Positions 39,178 through 42,364 of a stretch of 42,364 nucleotides of DNA are shown in pieces (the first letter of the stretch is position 1; each line of letters opens with the position of its first letter). The DNA lies in contig JAFZRP010000110.1 of NCBI GenBank assembly GCA_017619795.1, forward strand, positions 1 through 42,364, written 5' to 3'. Position numbers and translations under genes: made by a program. The notes beneath the pieces are model-generated. The model made no database searches and had not been told where the DNA came from. It saw nothing but the letters and a program-made list of their open reading frames with translations. Source of the DNA: Treponema sp. GTDB lineage: Bacteria > Spirochaetota > Spirochaetia > Treponematales > Treponemataceae.

Positions 39178-39247
39178 GTTTCTATGCAAAGAAACGGCGT
39201 TCTTGTTGATAGTTATACAGGATATAGATGTTACTGTCAATAGTAAC
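39178..39247 (-). promoter_or_regulatory. ECF operon promoter with two GTTWCT-N6-AGWAAC operators
   Basis: On the minus strand TTGACA (plus 39235-39240), 17 bp and TATAAC (plus 39212-39217) form the promoter. The -35 lies within operator A (39230-39247: GTTACT, GTCAAT, AGTAAC). A second copy (39178-39195: GTTTCT, ATGCAA, AGAAAC) lies in the 5' UTR, 52 bp away. A repressor binding both would shut the transporter operon. AAGGAG precedes the ecfS ATG. Confidence 0.75.
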
Positions 39248-39287
39248 AAATAAAAAAGTTTTAAATATTTTGTTATTTTTTTGTGAA

Positions 39288-39360
39288 CCAGTTTTGCTTT
39301 GCAAAACTGGAAGCGGAACAAGAAAAAGTATTTTCTAATAAATAAATGAACAGTTCCGCT
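39288..39360. repeat. Two adjacent inverted repeats in the divergent gap
   Basis: CCAGTTTTGC and GCAAAACTGG (39288-39310) form a perfect 10-bp stem with a 3-nt loop. It is followed by AGCGGAAC (39312-39319) and GTTCCGCT (39353-39360), 8 bp around a 33-nt AT-rich centre. They occupy the middle of the 309-bp gap between the two promoters. Their function is unknown. Confidence 0.65.
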
Positions 39361-39361
39361 A

Positions 39362-39421
39362 TTGACAAATAATTTTTCTTGCGTTACTATAAACAGTAAC
39401 AACGTTACTAACAATAGAAAC
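39362..39421 (+). promoter_or_regulatory. Ligase promoter with two GTTWCT-N6-AGWAAC operators
   Basis: TTGACA (39362-39367), 17 bp and TACTAT (39385-39390) form the promoter. The -10 is inside operator B (39383-39400: GTTACT, ATAAAC, AGTAAC). Operator B' (39404-39421: GTTACT, AACAAT, AGAAAC) is exactly 21 bp further on, so both lie on the same face of the helix. Binding would block the promoter. Confidence 0.75.
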
Positions 39422-39443
39422 ACAGAAACACAGAGGTATTTAT

Positions 39444-40688
39444 ATGAAAATGAAAGAAAAACAATTAGAGTTAATAAGAGAACAGATTCGCAGGGTAAAG
39501 AAGTGTGGGAATCCTTTTTATACTGAACGTTTTAAGAACGTAAATCCAGAAGACATTAAAACTCAGAAAGATTTTGAAAAGCTTGTACCATTCTGTTCAA
39601 AGCAGGATCTTCGCGATGCCTATCCGCTCGGACTTGCAGCAGTGCCGGAGGAAGAAATTGTCCGCATTCATTCATCATCAGGAACAACTGGTTCGCCGGT
39701 AATTATTCCTTATACAAAGAAGGATGTTGAAGACTGGGCTATTATGTTTGCCCGTTGCTACGAAATGGCAGGAATTACAAATAAAGATCGCATTCAGATA
39801 ACACCGGGTTACGGTTTGTGGACTGCTGGTATTGGTTTCCAGGCTGGCTGTGAAAGACTTGGTGCAATGGCAATTCCTATGGGACCAGGTAATACAGAAA
39901 AGCAGCTTCAGATGATGCAGGATTTGCAGGCAACTGTTATTTGTGCAACTTCTTCTTATGCTTTGCTGCTTGCTGAACAAGTTGAAAAACGCAATCTTAT
40001 GAACAACATCAAACTCAAAAAAGGTGTTATTGGTTCTGAACGCTGGGGCGATAAAATGCGCGAAAGAATCAGCAGCATTCTTGGAATTGAGCTTTACGAT
40101 ATCTATGGTCTTACAGAATGTTATGGTCCTGGTATTGGTATTAACTGTACAAAGCAGACTGAGGGCATGCATATTTTCGACGACTATCTCTACATTGAAA
40201 TCCTTGATCCTGTAACTGGCGAGCCTGTAAAGGACGGTGAGATGGGCGAAATTACTTTGACTACTCTTGTAAAAGAGGGTGCTCCTTTGTTCCGCTTTAG
40301 AACTCACGACCTGGCTTCTTTTGTTACCGGTGAATGTCCATGTGGTTCAAAGTATCCACGTATTTCTCACATTATGGGCCGAAGTGATGATATGGTTAAG
40401 GTTAAGGGCAACATCATCTTCCCAAGTACAATTGAGGATGTTATAAACTCTGTTCCGGGAACTTCAAGCGAATACCGTGCTGTTATTGAACACGTTGACG
40501 GCAAAGACCAGATGACTGTTATGGTTGAGGTTGAAGGCGGTACTGACCGAACTGAGGTTTCAATTGCAATTCAGTATACATTTAAGCAGAAGTACAATAT
40601 GACTCCGCTTGTAAAGGTTGTTGGAATTGGTGAGCTTCCTCGCAGCGAGAAAAAGACAAAGCGAATCGACGACCGACGTTTTGAATAG
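39444..40688 (+). CDS. paaK: Phenylacetate-CoA ligase-like arylacetate:CoA ligase
   Basis: The protein has 414 aa of the ANL superfamily. SSSGTTGSP (77-85) is the ATP-binding loop, DIYGLTECYGPGIG is the second ATP motif, FRFRTHDLASF contains the D of motif A7, and MGRSDDMVKVKGNIIFPS is the hinge before the C-terminal lid. The typical reaction is arylacetate + ATP + CoA to arylacetyl-CoA. Next to iorAB it may run in reverse as an ADP/AMP-linked step of aromatic amino acid fermentation, or it may reactivate the acid. GAGG lies seven bases before the ATG. It is likely repressed through the GTTWCT operators. Confidence 0.9.
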   Translation: MKMKEKQLELIREQIRRVKKCGNPFYTERFKNVNPEDIKTQKDFEKLVPFCSKQDLRDAYPLGLAAVPEEEIVRIHSSSGTTGSPVIIPYTKKDVEDWAIMFARCYEMAGITNKDRIQITPGYGLWTAGIGFQAGCERLGAMAIPMGPGNTEKQLQMMQDLQATVICATSSYALLLAEQVEKRNLMNNIKLKKGVIGSERWGDKMRERISSILGIELYDIYGLTECYGPGIGINCTKQTEGMHIFDDYLYIEILDPVTGEPVKDGEMGEITLTTLVKEGAPLFRFRTHDLASFVTGECPCGSKYPRISHIMGRSDDMVKVKGNIIFPSTIEDVINSVPGTSSEYRAVIEHVDGKDQMTVMVEVEGGTDRTEVSIAIQYTFKQKYNMTPLVKVVGIGELPRSEKKTKRIDDRRFE

Positions 40689-40697
40689 AGCAGGAAA

Positions 40698-41135
40698 ATG
40701 GAAGTTCTACGCGCAGAAGCTGAATGGCAGAGGGCAGGGGCTTACTCTGTCAGAATCCAGGGAATGAACAAGCAGCATCATATTTCCTTGCGGGAAGAGT
40801 TTGATGAGCATGACTGTGACGGCACCCGTTACATTGTTTTGCTCGATGACGGCTACCCGATTGGAACCTGCCGCTTTTATGAAGCTAGGACTAACAGTGA
40901 TGCTGTAATTCTTGGGCGCGTAGTTGTTCTTCCAGAATACCGTGGAAAAAAGCTTGGAGCTAAGGTTGTCCTTGAGGCCGAAAAGTGGATTAAGGAACTT
41001 GGCTACAAGCAGATTATTATTGACAGCCGGACAGAAGTAGTGGGCTTTTACGAAAAGCTTGGTTATAAGCTTGTGGACGGCAATGTTAAACAGAACAGTG
41101 TTTTTGAATGTGTGTGCATGAAGAAGTGCTTATAG
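40698..41135 (+). CDS. GNAT family N-acetyltransferase
   Basis: The protein has 145 aa. ILGRVVVLPEYRGKKLGAKVVLEAE is the acetyl-CoA loop (RGKKLG), and IIIDSRTEVVGFYEKLGYKLVDG is the C-terminal motif, as in ElaA-like proteins. It is 9 bp after the ligase gene, so it belongs to the same transcript. The last codons overlap the 3' end of the convergent lipoprotein gene by 6 bp. The substrate is unknown. Confidence 0.87.
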   Translation: MEVLRAEAEWQRAGAYSVRIQGMNKQHHISLREEFDEHDCDGTRYIVLLDDGYPIGTCRFYEARTNSDAVILGRVVVLPEYRGKKLGAKVVLEAEKWIKELGYKQIIIDSRTEVVGFYEKLGYKLVDGNVKQNSVFECVCMKKCL

Positions 41136-42116
41136 CTGATTTCTTTGTGCCTTAAACTTTTGTTCCATTTCTATTTCGTTGTTAATATCCATTATAAGTC
41201 GTTTTACTTTCTTGTTACCATATCTACCGGCAAGCTCTTCGGCAAGACGTTTAGCTTCTTCATATCTTCCCATTGCTTCAAGAAGAGCAGCTGCATTATA
41301 ACCTGCTTCATAAAGATCTTCATTTTCATAAATCTTAAGGAACAGTTCATAACCGGTTTGAGTTTCTCCATCTCGTACATATATATCAGCCTTTTTGAAC
41401 TCATCAGTAACATTTTTTGGCTTAACAAGGAAGATTGTCTTGTTTACATCATACGGCAGAATCTTATGAGAAATATTGTTCAAATATGAACCAAGAGATT
41501 TTGTTACTAAATCATATGGAGAAGGAACATTGGATTCATCCTTTGTGTCGGAGCTGGTTTTAGAAAAGTAGAAGTTATCCTGATAAAGAACCTCGCTTGT
41601 TTTTCCATCTACAACCTGGTAATCAAAGCGCATGTAAACTTCTCGATTATAATAAGTCTTTATGACAGTTTTTTCACCGCTTTTTTCTTTTCGCTGTTCT
41701 TTATTAACCTTTGTAGAAAACGAAGTTATGTCGCCGGTTAAGTAGAGGTCTGCCGGTAAATCGTTTCCTCTGTTTATTGCGCTCATTACAGCATGAGAAT
41801 CAATAAGCTTTACATATGGAGATTTTGCCATATCTGATTCCAGCTCATACTGCATAAAGCTTGCTATGTCGCGCTGTTCGCCTTCCTTGTTTGCAGTATT
41901 AAGAAAGAAATCTAAAACAGGAAGCTTTTTTCCATTTCTTCTATTAATTCTAACAGAACCCTCTGTACCAAACGGTAAGATTGCAATAGATTCTGCGCCA
42001 TAAAAATCAACTTCTGCAGGGCGTGTAACTATAACATTAACTGTTGTTGCACAGCTTGTAGCAAAAAGCACAAATCCAAGAACTAATAAAAACTGAGATA
42101 TCCTTTTAAGTTTCAT
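41130..42116 (-). CDS. Lipoprotein of unknown function (DUF6340-like)
   Basis: The protein has 328 aa. The lipobox is ATSC22 after a 20-residue hydrophobic segment, so the mature protein is lipid-anchored and surface- or periplasm-facing. SIAILPFG and the long beta-rich middle (LYLTGDITSFSTKVN, VYMRFDYQVVDGKTSEVLYQD) resemble DUF6340 lipoproteins. The C-terminal helices (GYNAAALLEAMGRYEEAKRLAEELAGRYG) form a TPR-like pair. A ribosome binding site GGAG lies before the ATG. The function is not known. Confidence 0.75.
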   Translation of the reverse strand: MKLKRISQFLLVLGFVLFATSCATTVNVIVTRPAEVDFYGAESIAILPFGTEGSVRINRRNGKKLPVLDFFLNTANKEGEQRDIASFMQYELESDMAKSPYVKLIDSHAVMSAINRGNDLPADLYLTGDITSFSTKVNKEQRKEKSGEKTVIKTYYNREVYMRFDYQVVDGKTSEVLYQDNFYFSKTSSDTKDESNVPSPYDLVTKSLGSYLNNISHKILPYDVNKTIFLVKPKNVTDEFKKADIYVRDGETQTGYELFLKIYENEDLYEAGYNAAALLEAMGRYEEAKRLAEELAGRYGNKKVKRLIMDINNEIEMEQKFKAQRNQL

Positions 42117-42133
42117 AAATTACTCCAAGAAAG

Positions 42134-42162
42134 ATTATAAAGAATTATCCGTTTTAGGTAAA
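42134..42162 (-). promoter_or_regulatory. Promoter of the lipoprotein gene
   Basis: On the minus strand TTTACC (plus 42157-42162), 17 bp and TATAAT (plus 42134-42139) lie 18 bp before the start codon. Confidence 0.6.
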
Positions 42163-42234
42163 TCTTTAAATATCTATATTATAACAATCTATTATTGTGA
42201 TAATTACGCAGAAAAGGGGTAATGATAAAAAAAA

Positions 42235-42263
42235 TTGTCAAATTGGTAAATGACGCTTATAAT
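42235..42263 (+). promoter_or_regulatory. Promoter of the chemotaxis-like gene
   Basis: TTGTCA (42235-42240), exactly 17 bp and TATAAT (42258-42263) are followed by AAGGAG and the GTG at 42299. Confidence 0.7.
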
Positions 42264-42298
42264 TAAAGGATAGTGGGAGTAGCATAAGGAGTAGCGTA

Positions 42299-42364
42299 GT
42301 GAAAAGTATTAGATTTAAGATTCTTTTGGTTGTTATTGCAATTCTTATTATTACTTCTGGTTTT
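42299..42364 (+). CDS. Possible methyl-accepting chemotaxis protein, N-terminus only
   Basis: GTG at 42299 with AAGGAG eight bases upstream opens a frame that runs to the window edge. The 22 residues VKSIRFKILLVVIAILIITSGF (shown in two parts: VKSIRFKILLV and VIAILIITSGF) have two to three basic residues followed by a transmembrane helix. That is the usual start of Treponema chemoreceptors or sensor kinases. The family is a guess from this start alone. Confidence 0.5.
   Translation, partial: MKSIRFKILLVVIAILIITSGF

Noticed and set aside
39135..39229. Tryptophan leader-peptide attenuator in the ECF operon 5' UTR
   Set aside because: No short ORF with Trp codons and no terminator with a U-run between the promoter and ecfS.
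39230..39247. Classical TrpR operator
   Set aside because: The boxes lack the CTAG core and have six bases between half-sites in place of eight.
1..42364. tRNA, rRNA, CRISPR or insertion sequence
   Set aside because: No tRNA-like GTTCRA arms with matching acceptor stems, no spaced direct repeats and no transposase frames were seen.

Overview
The window looks like about 42 kb of a host-associated Treponema-type spirochaete chromosome. This is inferred from moderately low GC, a sec-type lipoprotein, the start of a methyl-accepting chemotaxis protein, an ECF vitamin/amino-acid transporter and fermentative ferredoxin-linked enzymes. I saw no rRNA, tRNA, CRISPR array, insertion sequence or integrase. 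The species cannot be named from the sequence alone.

Positions 1-33345 form a dense accessory region of small, mostly single-domain genes. It holds nine GNAT acetyltransferases, six class I SAM methyltransferase domains (one fused to a membrane protein), three APH-type kinases and a nucleotidyltransferase. It also holds a SAH/MTA nucleosidase, two class-C beta-lactamase-like serine hydrolases, a NUDIX hydrolase, a histidine phosphatase and an adenosine deaminase-like enzyme. Regulators are of the XRE, AraC-GyrI, XRE-GyrI, MarR and sigma-70/ECF types. Twelve minus-strand genes run almost uninterrupted from 18256 down to 9465. Toxin-antitoxin or phage-like modules are interspersed: RhuM-Fic (8525-9463), DUF6364-like/PIN (20232-20892), XRE/MazF (23284-24166) and Bro-N/XRE (25308-26497).

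Positions 33428-41135 look like a metabolic block. It contains iorA-iorB, a convergent ECF transporter (EcfT, fused EcfA1A2, TrpP-like S component) and a divergent phenylacetate-CoA ligase. Together they suggest uptake of an aromatic amino acid and its fermentation through arylpyruvate and arylacetyl-CoA to an aryl acetate. The divergent transporter/ligase promoters carry four copies of a palindrome GTTWCT-N6-AGWAAC, and one copy overlaps a core promoter element on each side.

The most unusual signals lie outside ordinary gene calls. (1) The two phage-type DNA-binding genes, RhuM-Fic and Bro-N, each contain a near-identical-architecture perfect palindrome inside the coding sequence at the same place (codons about 61-71). 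(2) An RsgA-like GTPase gene is preceded by a 15-codon leader peptide and three mutually exclusive helices, arranged like the erm translational attenuators. (3) A methyltransferase gene is preceded by a promoter, a 33-codon leader peptide with 12 threonines in a 15-residue run, and an intrinsic terminator. (4) Several genes start 6-7 nt after a good -10 box with no ribosome binding site, suggesting leaderless mRNAs.
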